A program made the translations under genes and the position numbers. The notes under the pieces were generated by a model. It was not told where the DNA came from. It did not search any database and saw only the letters and a list, made by a program, of their open reading frames with translations. Shown here one piece after another: positions 17,890-25,128 of a DNA stretch of 64,000 nt; positions within the stretch are counted from its first letter, which is position 1, and the number at the start of each line of letters is the position of its first letter. Source of the stretch: Hyphomicrobium_A sp963745205 (lineage in GTDB: Bacteria > Pseudomonadota > Alphaproteobacteria > Rhizobiales > Hyphomicrobiaceae); assembly GCA_963745205.1 (NCBI GenBank), contig CAVUWX010000025.1, positions 1-64,000 on the forward strand, written 5' to 3'.

Positions 17890-18760
17890 ATGAAAGACGC
17901 TGCCATTGCATTTGCGGCGGTTCTGCTGAGCATCGTACCGCTCGCCATCGCGACACGTTCCCATGCGGCCGAGGAGCACCAGGTCGAGCGGGTCGATTGG
18001 GTGTTTGGCGGTTTCCGCGGTCAGTATGATCGGCTGCAGCTCCAGCGCGGCTTCCAAGTGTACCAGAACGTCTGTAGCGCCTGCCATGGCTTGGAGCGCG
18101 TGCGCTTCCGCAATCTCGTCGAACCCGGCAGGGCCCGAATTCCCCGAGGCCGCGGTCAAGGCGCTGGCGATCGGCTGGCCCAACAAGATCTCGGGCGAGC
18201 TCGACGATGCCGGTAACCCCATCGAGCGCGTGCCGGGACTCGCGGATCCGATCCTCGGGCCCTACAAGAACGACAAACAGGCACGCGCGGCGCAGAACGG
18301 CGCGCTGCCACCCGACCTGTCGCTCATCGTGAGGGCACGTGGCCTGGAGAGCACCGCCCCATGGTACACGCACTGGTTCCGAATGCTCGTCGACATTGCC
18401 CGTGGCTATCAGGAGGGTGGCGCCGACTACGTTAATGATCTGCTGATCGGGTTCCGCGATCCACCCGCCGGCGTGCAGATGGGCGAGGGCATGTATTACA
18501 ACCTCGCCTTCCCCGGCCATCAGCTTGCGATGCCGCCGCCGCTCGGCAAGGACAACTTCGTCGAATACCAGGCCGATGCCGGCGCCAAAGGCTCGCTCGA
18601 CCAGAACGCGCGGGACGTGACGGCCTTTCTTGCCTGGGCGTCGGACCCGCACCTCGATGCGCGCAAGCGCATCGGCTGGCAGGTGCTGCTCTATCTCGTG
18701 ATCACGACCGTGCTTCTCTACCTCGTCAAGAAGCGCATATGGCGTCGCGTGATGCACTAG
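17890..18760 (+). pseudogene. petC: cytochrome c1, one apparent frameshift
   Basis: Signal peptide (AIAFAAVLLSIVPLAIATRSHA), haem motif VCSACHGLERVRFRNLVEPG in frame 1; then from about 18128 another frame continues GPEFPEAAVKALAIGWPNK through the axial-Met region LAMPPPLGKDNF to the C-terminal membrane anchor (VLLYLVITTVLLYLVKKRIW). Removing one base at about 18128-18132 restores the protein. Starts 14 bp after cytochrome b. As with cytochrome b, error or recent mutation cannot be told apart from sequence alone. Confidence 0.85.
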
Positions 18761-18768
18761 CCTTGGGG

Positions 18769-18909
18769 TCAGCTGTTCAGGCGCGCCTCGAACCATCCGA
18801 GCAGCCGAGGCGCCTTGTAGCGTCCTTCCATGATCCGGGCGAAGTACTGGCTCAGGGGGATCGAAAGCAGAATCGTGACCGCAAGCAGCAGAATGGGCAG
18901 CGTCCACAT
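18769..18909 (-). pseudogene. kdpA: truncated KdpA (N-terminal fragment)
   Basis: About 46 codons: MWTLPILLLAVTILLSIPLS, then YFARIMEGRYKAPRLLGWFE, then ARLNS and a stop. This matches the start of KdpA, the potassium channel subunit of the Kdp ATPase (normally about 570 aa). The fragment ends 9 bp beyond the cytochrome c1 stop, so the rest of kdpA and kdpBC were deleted at this junction. The upstream small genes of the operon are still present. Confidence 0.65.
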
Positions 18910-18967
18910 GGGCTTCACCAGCTTGTTGTGCTTCTCTCAGGGAGTCGTGCGGTCCGGTAGCGGAGCG

Positions 18968-19048
18968 TCAGAACCACTCCGGGCGAACAAGCGCCACGCT
19001 CAGATAGATGAATAGCAATGCGGTGATCACCGCGGTCGCGTAAATCAT
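18968..19048 (-). CDS. kdpF: KdpF small subunit
   Basis: 26 aa: MIYATAVITALLFIYLSVAL then VRPEWF, the single-helix Kdp stabilising subunit with its typical ALVRPE-F end. It lies directly upstream of the kdpA fragment. Without kdpA/B/C it cannot serve potassium uptake here. Confidence 0.7.
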   Translation of the reverse strand: MIYATAVITALLFIYLSVALVRPEWF

Positions 19049-19058
19049 GGCGGGGCCC

Positions 19059-19154
19059 TCAGATTCGATCGCAGGCTTCAGCGAACGCCATACAGAGCGC
19101 CATACTGATCACGCCCAAAGCGAAAAGCGTTGGCAGCCAAAAAGAGAGATCCAT
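19059..19154 (-). CDS. 31-aa leader membrane peptide of the kdp operon
   Basis: MDLSFWLPTLFALGVISMAL followed by CMAFAEACDRI, preceded by GAGGAGGGACTGCA. Small one-helix peptides of this type precede kdpF in many alphaproteobacteria. Start, ribosome-binding site and position all agree. Function unknown. Confidence 0.6.
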   Translation of the reverse strand: MDLSFWLPTLFALGVISMALCMAFAEACDRI

Positions 19155-19580
19155 TGCAGTCCCTCCTCAGTCGAGGCCGCTCTCATGCCATACCTGCGCA
19201 TATAAAATCCATGCCGGAGGAGAGCGGGGGATATAGCCACGGCATAAGCGTTTCGGGGCGGCCCAGAGCTCGTTGAACTCTATAGCGGCTTACGCTTCGC
19301 GCACTTGCCGCAAAGCTTGCAGCGAAATTATCACGTCGTAGGTGCACCAGTTCGTTTGACCAACGGCGGAACTGTGGCTGGCCCGAGCGGCGAGAGCGCC
19401 TGCTCTGGAAGCCCCCCAGCCGGGGTTTGGAAGTACTCCTGCGTCGAGAAATTCGCAGCGTTGTGATTGTCACCTATCCGCCCTCAGGGCTTTATGCTTT
19501 TCATATGCGCGACCGGTTAAGGCAATCTGGAATTCCTATGCGTCGCAGTCGATTTTCCTTTGTATCGGAGGTAAACGGCT
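19155..19580. other. intergenic upstream of the kdp remnant
   Basis: No convincing gene on either strand. It presumably holds the former kdp promoter on the minus strand and the promoter of the gene at 19581 on the plus strand. Confidence 0.35.
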
Positions 19581-19919
19581 ATGACACATGCAACGGTGAG
19601 ATCGACGGCCGGCTCTGTTCCTCGAACAGACCATTCGCAAGCGGAAGGAGCGCTCCGCCCTTTCGCGTCCGCGCGCCTTCTCGAAATTGGGCAGCTTGCA
19701 CAACGCGCCAGAGCGAAATCTCAACGTAGCCCACACCATATCGCTATTGGGCAGAGCGCCTCGAAGCGCTGGGTCGTTAAAGACGATCAAAAGCGCCTGG
19801 GCGGCATCTTCCGGTCAGTAGAGACAGCGCTGCGGTTCGCCCGCCGCGAAGCGAGTTCGCTCGGATGCAAACTCGTGATCGATAGCCACCCCCTGGAGCT
19901 TGAGTGTTTGAAGGAGTAG
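19581..19919 (+). CDS. 112-aa hypothetical protein
   Basis: ATG behind CGGAGGTAAACGGCT. The C-terminal half (KRWVVKDDQKRLGGIFRSVE TALRFARREA) has the look of a small alpha/beta domain seen in rhizobial hypothetical proteins, in which a Trp-Val-Val strand is followed by a Gly-Gly-x-Phe turn and an Ala-rich helix. No signal or membrane segment. Function unknown. Confidence 0.55.
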   Translation: MTHATVRSTAGSVPRTDHSQAEGALRPFASARLLEIGQLAQRARAKSQRSPHHIAIGQSASKRWVVKDDQKRLGGIFRSVETALRFARREASSLGCKLVIDSHPLELECLKE

Positions 19920-19940
19920 TTCCGCTCTGGAGTGCGCGTC

Positions 19941-20117
19941 ATGGAAATCAAATCGATCGTTGGCGATGGCATGTACACATTCGCTATCATCGCCCAGGCC
20001 AACACTCGGCACAGGTACCGAATGCGAAGAAGCACCGGAGCTGTGCAGATTTTCACAGGGGGCTCATTGGCAAAGGCCGACAAGAGCAACACAGGCGCGC
20101 GTTCGATGCGCGATTGA
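19941..20117 (+). CDS. small hypothetical protein
   Basis: 58 aa from ATG at 19941 (MEIKSIVGDGMYTFAIIAQA...), with a beta-rich beginning and basic middle (RHRYRMRRSTG). It follows the previous gene by about 20 bp. The ribosome-binding site is weak. Function unknown. Confidence 0.4.
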   Translation: MEIKSIVGDGMYTFAIIAQANTRHRYRMRRSTGAVQIFTGGSLAKADKSNTGARSMRD

Positions 20118-20214
20118 TTTAGTGCAAAGGACGCCCAGACCGATGCCACTCAAGCGACCAACGCGACCTGTAACTGGCTAACGGCGCTTGGCATGAAGGA
20201 TTGGAGATTTTCTC

Positions 20215-20493
20215 ATGGATACCACGCCATTTCGTGACGATGATTTTCACAACGAAGAATTCGATGAGATCGTCGTGCGCCGGAGTGGCGACGGAGCTTT
20301 CTATTTCATCTCGCTGGTATTGGTCTTCACTGTCGTTTGGGGTCTAAACATCGCCGTTCACAATCCAACTGCTGAGTGCTCCGCGATTGCAGAGAGCGCG
20401 GAACGGCTCGTGTGTTACGATAAATTTGCGACTCGCACCGCGGAGCCTGCGAAGGGTGCTATCGCCCCATTGCTTCACGCTCAACAAAATTGA
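20215..20493 (+). CDS. small membrane protein with C-x13-CYD motif
   Basis: 92 aa behind GGAGATTTTCTC. Acidic N-terminus, one membrane helix (FYFISLVLVFTVVWGLNIAV), then a periplasmic segment with ECSAIAESAERLVCYDKFA. The C...RLxCYD motif is common in small alphaproteobacterial envelope proteins and suggests a disulfide. Function unknown. Confidence 0.6.
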   Translation: MDTTPFRDDDFHNEEFDEIVVRRSGDGAFYFISLVLVFTVVWGLNIAVHNPTAECSAIAESAERLVCYDKFATRTAEPAKGAIAPLLHAQQN

Positions 20494-20846
20494 GATGCCC
20501 TGAGCCCATTGAAAGCGCAGCGGCAAGTGGAGGCACCGGCGCGACGGAAGAGACCTGTATCATGCCATGGCCGCACACCGCCGCCAGTGTTGAGAGATAG
20601 CGCCTGTTATGTGGCAAGGGGCTCGACGGCCGAGCTTCCGCTACAGCTCCAGCTTGAGGCCGGAACGAGCGCTCGAATGCTCGCCTGTTTCGCCCAGACG
20701 TGAAGAAGAGGCTACTTGCTACTGGCGTAGCGCGGGCGCTGTGGGGCCAAACTTACGAGGCGCGCGATGGACTAGCGCATGAAGGAGGCGCCCGCCTCGG
20801 CGTTGCTGCTCGTCTGGTGAAATTGAGGCAAGGGAACAGTGCTCGG
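20494..20846. other. intergenic region
   Basis: No convincing gene; ends in the terminator at 20850. Confidence 0.35.
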
Positions 20847-20848
20847 AA

Positions 20849-20876
20849 GCCCGCCACGCCTCGGCGGGCCTTTTCT
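20849..20876 (+). terminator. rho-independent terminator
   Basis: AGCCCGCC, loop acgcctc, GGCGGGCC followed by TTTTCT. Placed to end a plus-strand transcript before the phasin gene. Confidence 0.7.
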
Positions 20877-20923
20877 GTGCTACAGCCAACGTGCGGCATG
20901 CTACAACCCCCAAAGGCAGCCCC

Positions 20924-21553
20924 ATGGCCAATGACCAGTCTTTCGAGATCCCGCAGCAGTTGCGCGAGCTTGCCGAGAAAAACGTCGAGCAGGCGAGCGC
21001 GGCCTACGGGCAGTTCATGAACGCCATGACGCAGGCCATGGACATGTGGTGGAGCGCGTTACCGCCCAACGAGATGACATCCGGATTCAAGGCGGTTCAA
21101 GACCGTGCGGTTCGCTTCGCCAAACAGAACGCCGACGCGGGCTTCATGCTGGCGAGCTCGCTCGCCAACGCCAAGGACATCCAGGACGTGCTCGCGCTTC
21201 AGAGCCATTATGCGCAGAGCCAGATGCATACATATGCGCTCCAAGCGCAGGAGCTTGGTCGCCTGATGACGGATGCCATGAAAAACAGAATTCTAGAAGC
21301 GCGCGACTGCGCCTCGCGATTTCTAGCATCAGCTCAGCCGCATAGCAGGCATTTCCCCATCATCGCCGAACACGCGCTCGAGCTCGGCGATCTCCTCGGA
21401 AGATATCGCGGCCTCACGCTGCGGGAGCAGGGCGATCAGGACTGCTTCGACCTTGCCCTCGCCCAGGGGAGTTATCTTGCCGAACGATATCGGAGGCCCG
21501 CGTTCGATAAGGCGAAAGAGACCCGTGCGTTCGCCGCGCCCCACGAAGAATGA
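20924..21553 (+). CDS. phasin-family protein with an unusual C-terminal extension
   Basis: From ATG at 20924: ELAEKNVEQASAAYGQFMNA, MTQAMDMWWS, SSLANAKDIQDVLALQSHYAQSQM and QELGRLMTDAM are typical phasin helices; phasins coat polyhydroxyalkanoate granules or act as related helical adaptors. The family core ends near residue 130. The remaining 80 residues are antisense to the convergent gene at 21329 and do not look like phasin, so the original stop was probably lost by a shift near 21300. The ribosome-binding site is weak. Confidence 0.75.
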   Translation: MANDQSFEIPQQLRELAEKNVEQASAAYGQFMNAMTQAMDMWWSALPPNEMTSGFKAVQDRAVRFAKQNADAGFMLASSLANAKDIQDVLALQSHYAQSQMHTYALQAQELGRLMTDAMKNRILEARDCASRFLASAQPHSRHFPIIAEHALELGDLLGRYRGLTLREQGDQDCFDLALAQGSYLAERYRRPAFDKAKETRAFAAPHEE

Positions 21554-21817
21554 TGAGATGGCGTCGGGCGCATGCAACTCGCCGGAGATCACGAAACTCG
21601 TCGCCATCTTCCAGGCCATGGAGTGGCCGACCAGTCGAATGCGGCGGTGTCGATCTGCAGCGTCCTCGGACAGCGGCAAAAGAACGACGAAGTCACCGTC
21701 GGCGGTGAAGATCCGGAAGCGTGGGATCACCTCGTGGCCGTCGCGCACGATTGCTTCCGACACGCCGATCTCTTCGAGCAATACTTTTCTCAGTGCCGCC
21801 CCCCGCACGCCAGACAC
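21329..21817 (-). CDS. 162-aa hypothetical protein
   Basis: GTG start. Alternating strand-like segments (EVIPRFRIFTADGDFVVLLPL) and MAWKMATSFVISGELHAPDA, followed by FFVGRGERTGLFRLIERGP and a Glu-rich end (ISSEEIAELERVFGDDGEMP). Cytoplasmic by composition. Similar proteins of unknown function occur in Hyphomicrobiales; no domain recognised. It overlaps the phasin extension by 225 bp tail to tail. Confidence 0.6.
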   Translation of the reverse strand: MSGVRGAALRKVLLEEIGVSEAIVRDGHEVIPRFRIFTADGDFVVLLPLSEDAADRHRRIRLVGHSMAWKMATSFVISGELHAPDAISSFFVGRGERTGLFRLIERGPPISFGKITPLGEGKVEAVLIALLPQREAAISSEEIAELERVFGDDGEMPAMRLS

Positions 21818-21855
21818 TGACTATTCGTGGTTTCGCCAGTCAGCGTGCATCCAGC

Positions 21856-22119
21856 TTATTTCCTTTCCAGCAGGCGACGCGTGCCTTCCGTCATTCCGCG
21901 TTGAACAATCTGCGCGATTTCTGCAGCAGCAATGGCAAGCTTATTTCGCCTGACTCTGCATGCCTGTCTGGCCTTCCTGTTCCCCGGTCCATGGGAGACT
22001 GCCGGGTTCTCTGGAATGAGTGGAGGCTCTGCGTTGAGCATGATCACCCTGCTCAACTCAGCTTCGAGCGCCACAAGATCGAGGAACAATCGGTGCTTCT
22101 TGAGCGCGAGGTCGTCCAT
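21856..22119 (-). CDS. 87-aa hypothetical protein
   Basis: Start chosen at MDDLALKKHRLFLDLVALEA; the upstream frame overlaps HdeD. Helical and basic toward the C-terminus (IAQIVQRGMTEGTRRLLERK). Could be co-transcribed with the HdeD gene 20 bp upstream. No family recognised. Confidence 0.4.
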   Translation of the reverse strand: MDDLALKKHRLFLDLVALEAELSRVIMLNAEPPLIPENPAVSHGPGNRKARQACRVRRNKLAIAAAEIAQIVQRGMTEGTRRLLERK

Positions 22120-22138
22120 AGCATACCGGGACCCAGCT

Positions 22139-22738
22139 TCAGATTGCAGCAGGAACGTCTGGGTTGATCTTGCGCGCCTGTAAGGCCATCGCAACGAGGG
22201 CGACTCCGCCAAACGTCAGGTTGATTCCGACTAGCAGCCCAATGGCCCAAGCCGCAGTCCCAGGAAGTCCCGCGAGGATGATAGTGGCGAGGATCAGGTC
22301 AACGATTCCACTTGCCAGCATCCATCCCCAAGCTTTGGGCAAATCACGCTTATGCTCCAGGGCAAACATAACCGACGCGACCCCTTCAACAAAAAAGAAC
22401 GCGATAAGGACGTAGGTCAGGGAAAATGCTCCCCGTATGGGCCACAGGCCCAACATCATTCCCACGACTATGGCGAGGACGGCAGACAGGAGAGACCACC
22501 AGAAGCCCGGCGCCCCTCGCATCCAAAAGGTCGTGAAGAGGCCGATAATGCCGCTAATGAGAAACACCCAGCCCAAGAGGATCGTGACGGCCACGGTTGC
22601 AATCTGAGGCACCACGACCGCCGCCGCACCGAGATCCACGAGGATGATCCCCTCGATCAAATAGAACCTCCAGTGCTCATGAAGGGACGCCACAACAGCA
22701 CGCTGGAGTTGGTCTATGTCCCTCTGGGATATCGACAT
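22139..22738 (-). CDS. HdeD-family membrane protein (DUF308)
   Basis: 199 aa with six hydrophobic helices in three DUF308-like repeats: LIEGIILVDLGAAAVVVPQI, ATVAVTILLGWVFLISGIIG and GWMLASGIVDLILATIILAG. The family member HdeD of E. coli supports acid resistance at high cell density; here the association with Hsp20 and HdeA-like genes suggests a similar envelope stress role. Inner membrane. Confidence 0.85.
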   Translation of the reverse strand: MSISQRDIDQLQRAVVASLHEHWRFYLIEGIILVDLGAAAVVVPQIATVAVTILLGWVFLISGIIGLFTTFWMRGAPGFWWSLLSAVLAIVVGMMLGLWPIRGAFSLTYVLIAFFFVEGVASVMFALEHKRDLPKAWGWMLASGIVDLILATIILAGLPGTAAWAIGLLVGINLTFGGVALVAMALQARKINPDVPAAI

Positions 22739-22905
22739 CGTGGTCCTCCCGTTTTAATCATTGCAGCGCACAGATACGGTCACTTGCAGATATGCTCCAA
22801 ACGTATCACGAGGTGCGCCCTACGCCCTTCACGCAGCACACGTCAGATTGTGCGGCTGGACGGCATTGTCCTGCCCTCGTCGGCCACGTCATCTCATCTT
22901 CCACT

Positions 22906-22935
22906 GTGCCACGACGGCGTCGTAGATATCCTCTT
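22906..22935 (-). repeat. 30-bp copy of the 3' end of the hemerythrin-tailed ATPase gene
   Basis: gtgccacgacggcgtcgtag plus the next ten bases are identical to 10226-10255, which encode the last codons (EEDIYDAVVA) of the P1B ATPase. The flanks also agree for a few bases. Likely scar of a deleted second copy. Confidence 0.65.
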
Positions 22936-23031
22936 TCAAATGCTGAGTTGGATCGGTTGGCCCAAGATTGGCCTCTTCGGACCTAAACCCTATTCGACGC
23001 TAACCACTCCCACAGCTACTCGGCATCACAA

Positions 23032-23045
23032 TTGATCCGCGTCAT
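23032..23045. promoter_or_regulatory. near-consensus FNR/FixK box (TTGATCCGCGTCAT)
   Basis: One mismatch from TTGA-N6-TCAA, 188 bp upstream of the first Hsp20 gene. Confidence 0.35.
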
Positions 23046-23140
23046 GTCGGCCTGTTGCGTTTCCTGCGCATGATTACGGGAGACACAGGATGAGCAGGCA
23101 TAGCTAGAACTTGCGATCTTCCAGACAAATCCTTTGACCT

Positions 23141-23192
23141 CTACTCTTGCAGCGATAACACCAAAACTACTCTTGCAGCGATAACACCAAAA
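23141..23192 (+). repeat. perfect 26-bp tandem repeat upstream of hsp20
   Basis: Two identical adjacent 26-bp units (each with ctcttgcagcgataacacc), at 23141-23166 and 23167-23192, ending 41 bp before the Hsp20 start. It could be part of the promoter or the 5' leader. Confidence 0.8.
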
Positions 23193-23232
23193 CCAAATCG
23201 ACCACCGCTGAGACTGCAATTGAGGTGCTGAC

Positions 23233-23652
23233 ATGATTGGTATGGACCCGTTCGATGCGCTGTTCCGGCTCCAGCGCGCTTTGGATACACGGCTCGCCAG
23301 CGATTGGCTGAGCAGTGCGACCGCCGGGATCGGGGCGTTCCCGCCCATCAACCTTTTTCAGCAGGGCCATGACTTCGTCGCCGTCGTCGAGCTTCCGGGC
23401 GTGAGGTCCGATGCTCTCAGCGTGGAAGCCAAGGAAAACTCGCTCAGACTGTCTGGCACTAAGTCGTTCGACTATGAGGATAATGCGAGCCTGCATCGTC
23501 GTGAACGTATCGCGGGCTCTTTTGATCGCACGATTACTCTTCCCATCCGCATCGATCCCGACCGGATCAACGCTGAGTATCGCGACGGCATCCTGGTGCT
23601 CTTCATTCCGCGCGCCGAGAGCGATAAGCCGCGCACGATCAAGATTGCCTAG
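23233..23652 (+). CDS. Hsp20 small heat-shock protein
   Basis: 139 aa with an alpha-crystallin domain from about residue 40 (FVAVVELPGVRSDALSVEAK, then NSLRLSGTK) and the closing strand DGILVLFIPRA with a short C-terminal tail. ATP-independent holdase in the cytoplasm. The stop overlaps the leader of the second hsp20 gene, so the two form an operon. GAGGTGCTGAC is the ribosome-binding region. Confidence 0.9.
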   Translation: MIGMDPFDALFRLQRALDTRLASDWLSSATAGIGAFPPINLFQQGHDFVAVVELPGVRSDALSVEAKENSLRLSGTKSFDYEDNASLHRRERIAGSFDRTITLPIRIDPDRINAEYRDGILVLFIPRAESDKPRTIKIA

Positions 23653-23669
23653 TGCCGGAGGAGGACGTC

Positions 23670-24068
23670 ATGGTGAGTGGACAAGAGCTGCAAGTTCAGG
23701 AAAAGCGCGAACTCCAGAAAAAAGAGGAATCAACGGCTCCTGCCCGTATGTTCTTACCGACGACCGACATCTATGAGACCGATCAGGCGCTCACAGTTGT
23801 CATGGAAATGCCGGGCGTGGACAAAGGAAAGGTCGAGATCAACATTGAAGAGGGTGTTCTCACCGTTGAGGGCCGCATCGACTTTAGCAAATACGAAGCC
23901 CTTGTGCCAGTTTACACTGAGTACAACATCGGCAACTTCCGCCGCAGCTTCAGCCTGTCTAACAGCACCGACCAGGACAAGATTCGAGCCGATATGAAAG
24001 ACGGCGTGTTGACCGTGACCCTGCCGAAAGCGGAGCAGGCCAAGCCGCGCAAGATTGCGGTCGCATAA
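23670..24068 (+). CDS. Hsp20 small heat-shock protein, second gene
   Basis: 132 aa, start at ATG behind GGAGGAGGACGTC. Polar N-terminus (QELQVQEKRELQKKEESTA) then the alpha-crystallin domain: LTVVMEMPGVDKGKVEINIE, GVLTVEGRID and DGVLTVTLPKAEQAKPRKIA. It differs clearly from the first Hsp20, so this is a two-class pair and not a recent duplication. Probably hetero-oligomeric chaperone function. Confidence 0.9.
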   Translation: MVSGQELQVQEKRELQKKEESTAPARMFLPTTDIYETDQALTVVMEMPGVDKGKVEINIEEGVLTVEGRIDFSKYEALVPVYTEYNIGNFRRSFSLSNSTDQDKIRADMKDGVLTVTLPKAEQAKPRKIAVA

Positions 24069-24146
24069 GCCGAGTAGCTCGCGTCAAGCTTGAGCACCAA
24101 GTAGGATTAGGGCCGCGCCTGGCTTGCAAGTTCCTTGAATGTGACA

Positions 24147-24614
24147 ATGGCTCGCTTGCTGATAGTGATGGCGCTTCTCTCAGTGTCTTTTCCGGTAAAG
24201 GCAGACGAATGCGACCGCATTGTCGAAAATCTCATAGCGCAGACGCCGGGCCTGCAGCTCGACAAGAGGATGCTCGCCGAGGGAGTTGATATCGTCTACC
24301 TGAAGCATCCCCAAGCGAAAGCGCTTTCAGTCTTCTGCCCCGCGCCTCCCATGTTGGCGCCAGCCCTTAGCGCAGATTGGCTAGAGGGCCTTCCCCCTCC
24401 ATCCTATTTTGAGCTCATCGGAAAGCTCGGGAGCATCCTGACAGGCGTCTCTGCTGATGCGATTAGCGCCGGGGCAATCGAGTGCCAAAAACGCGCGTTG
24501 GCTGCGAAGGACGAGGAGGGTGATCTAGAGTCCAGCGGCATCAGGTTTGAGTGCCAAGCCTTTACGCGCGCTGGTGGCGGGACCGCTACGATATTTGCTC
24601 GGCCCACAAAGTGA
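24147..24614 (+). CDS. secreted hypothetical protein
   Basis: 155 aa with signal peptide (ARLLIVMALLSVSFPVKADE). The mature part has four cysteines (ECDRIVEN, SVFCPAPP, AIECQKRA, RFECQAFTRAG), probably two disulfides. Periplasmic. No family recognised. Start chosen at ATG 24147; an upstream TTG is possible. Confidence 0.55.
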   Translation: MARLLIVMALLSVSFPVKADECDRIVENLIAQTPGLQLDKRMLAEGVDIVYLKHPQAKALSVFCPAPPMLAPALSADWLEGLPPPSYFELIGKLGSILTGVSADAISAGAIECQKRALAAKDEEGDLESSGIRFECQAFTRAGGGTATIFARPTK

Positions 24615-24709
24615 TGCTCAGCGCCAGCGCTCGCGCATCGCGATGATCCCGCCAGGGTACAGCTCCGGTCCCCCGGGCCTTTGATCGCGGCAACCTTTAA
24701 GGCCAGCCC

Positions 24710-24850
24710 TCACTTTTTTCCTGAGCGGCTTTGATCAGCCTTTGCCTTGGCTTCAACGGATGAAAACGGAGAGGCCACCGAAACGGCCTTCGTCTTATCC
24801 TTCTTGGGCTTCCTCTTCTCACGATTGCTTCTCTGTTCACGGTGCGCCAT
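24710..24850 (-). CDS. 46-aa very basic protein
   Basis: MAHREQRSNREKRKPKKDKT continuing KAVSVASPFSSVEAKAKADQSRSGKK, behind AAAGGTGGT. Such short Lys/Arg-rich proteins are widespread but uncharacterised in Hyphomicrobiales. Might bind nucleic acid or polyphosphate; that is a guess. Confidence 0.5.
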   Translation of the reverse strand: MAHREQRSNREKRKPKKDKTKAVSVASPFSSVEAKAKADQSRSGKK

Positions 24851-25128
24851 CACAGACCACCTTTCCGTTTGAGGTTAGTGCTCATCTCGAATCGGTTGGG
24901 TTAGTTTACAGCGCCTTGGTCGAGCGCCCCAGTTCGATGAGGTGGCCATTCTCGGAGTCGCGCCTAAACGGACTTCCGGCTAAATGGATATCTTGTGCCA
25001 TCGTAGAGTTCGCGGATTACCACAACTCCTTCCGCGCTGAGGCGTCGCCGCTGGCGCGCCGTGAACCGGAAGCTGCATGAAAAGCTGAAAACAACTTGGC
25101 AACGTTTGCCAGTTGCGATGCTGCACGG
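24851..25128. other. intergenic region
   Basis: No firm gene. A 31-codon minus-strand frame at 24906-25001 (MAQDIHLAGSPFRRDSENGH...) reads plausibly but lacks a ribosome-binding site. Confidence 0.3.

Larger units (their letters stand above)
22739..23140. other. intergenic region holding a gene scar and a near-FNR box
   Basis: Contains a 30-bp exact copy of the end of the metal ATPase gene at 22906-22935 and a one-mismatch FNR/FixK box at 23032. No gene recognised. Confidence 0.45.

Noticed and set aside
17852..18907. 351-aa minus-strand frame over cytochrome c1
   Set aside because: Composition typical of an antisense shadow; it uses a different frame from the kdpA fragment.
20700..21020. 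106-aa frame through the terminator and phasin start
   Set aside because: Crosses a rho-independent terminator and overlaps phasin in another frame.
23193..23232. ROSE-type RNA thermometer before hsp20
   Set aside because: Plausible for rhizobial Hsp20 genes, but I cannot see the characteristic pairing of the ribosome-binding site by eye.
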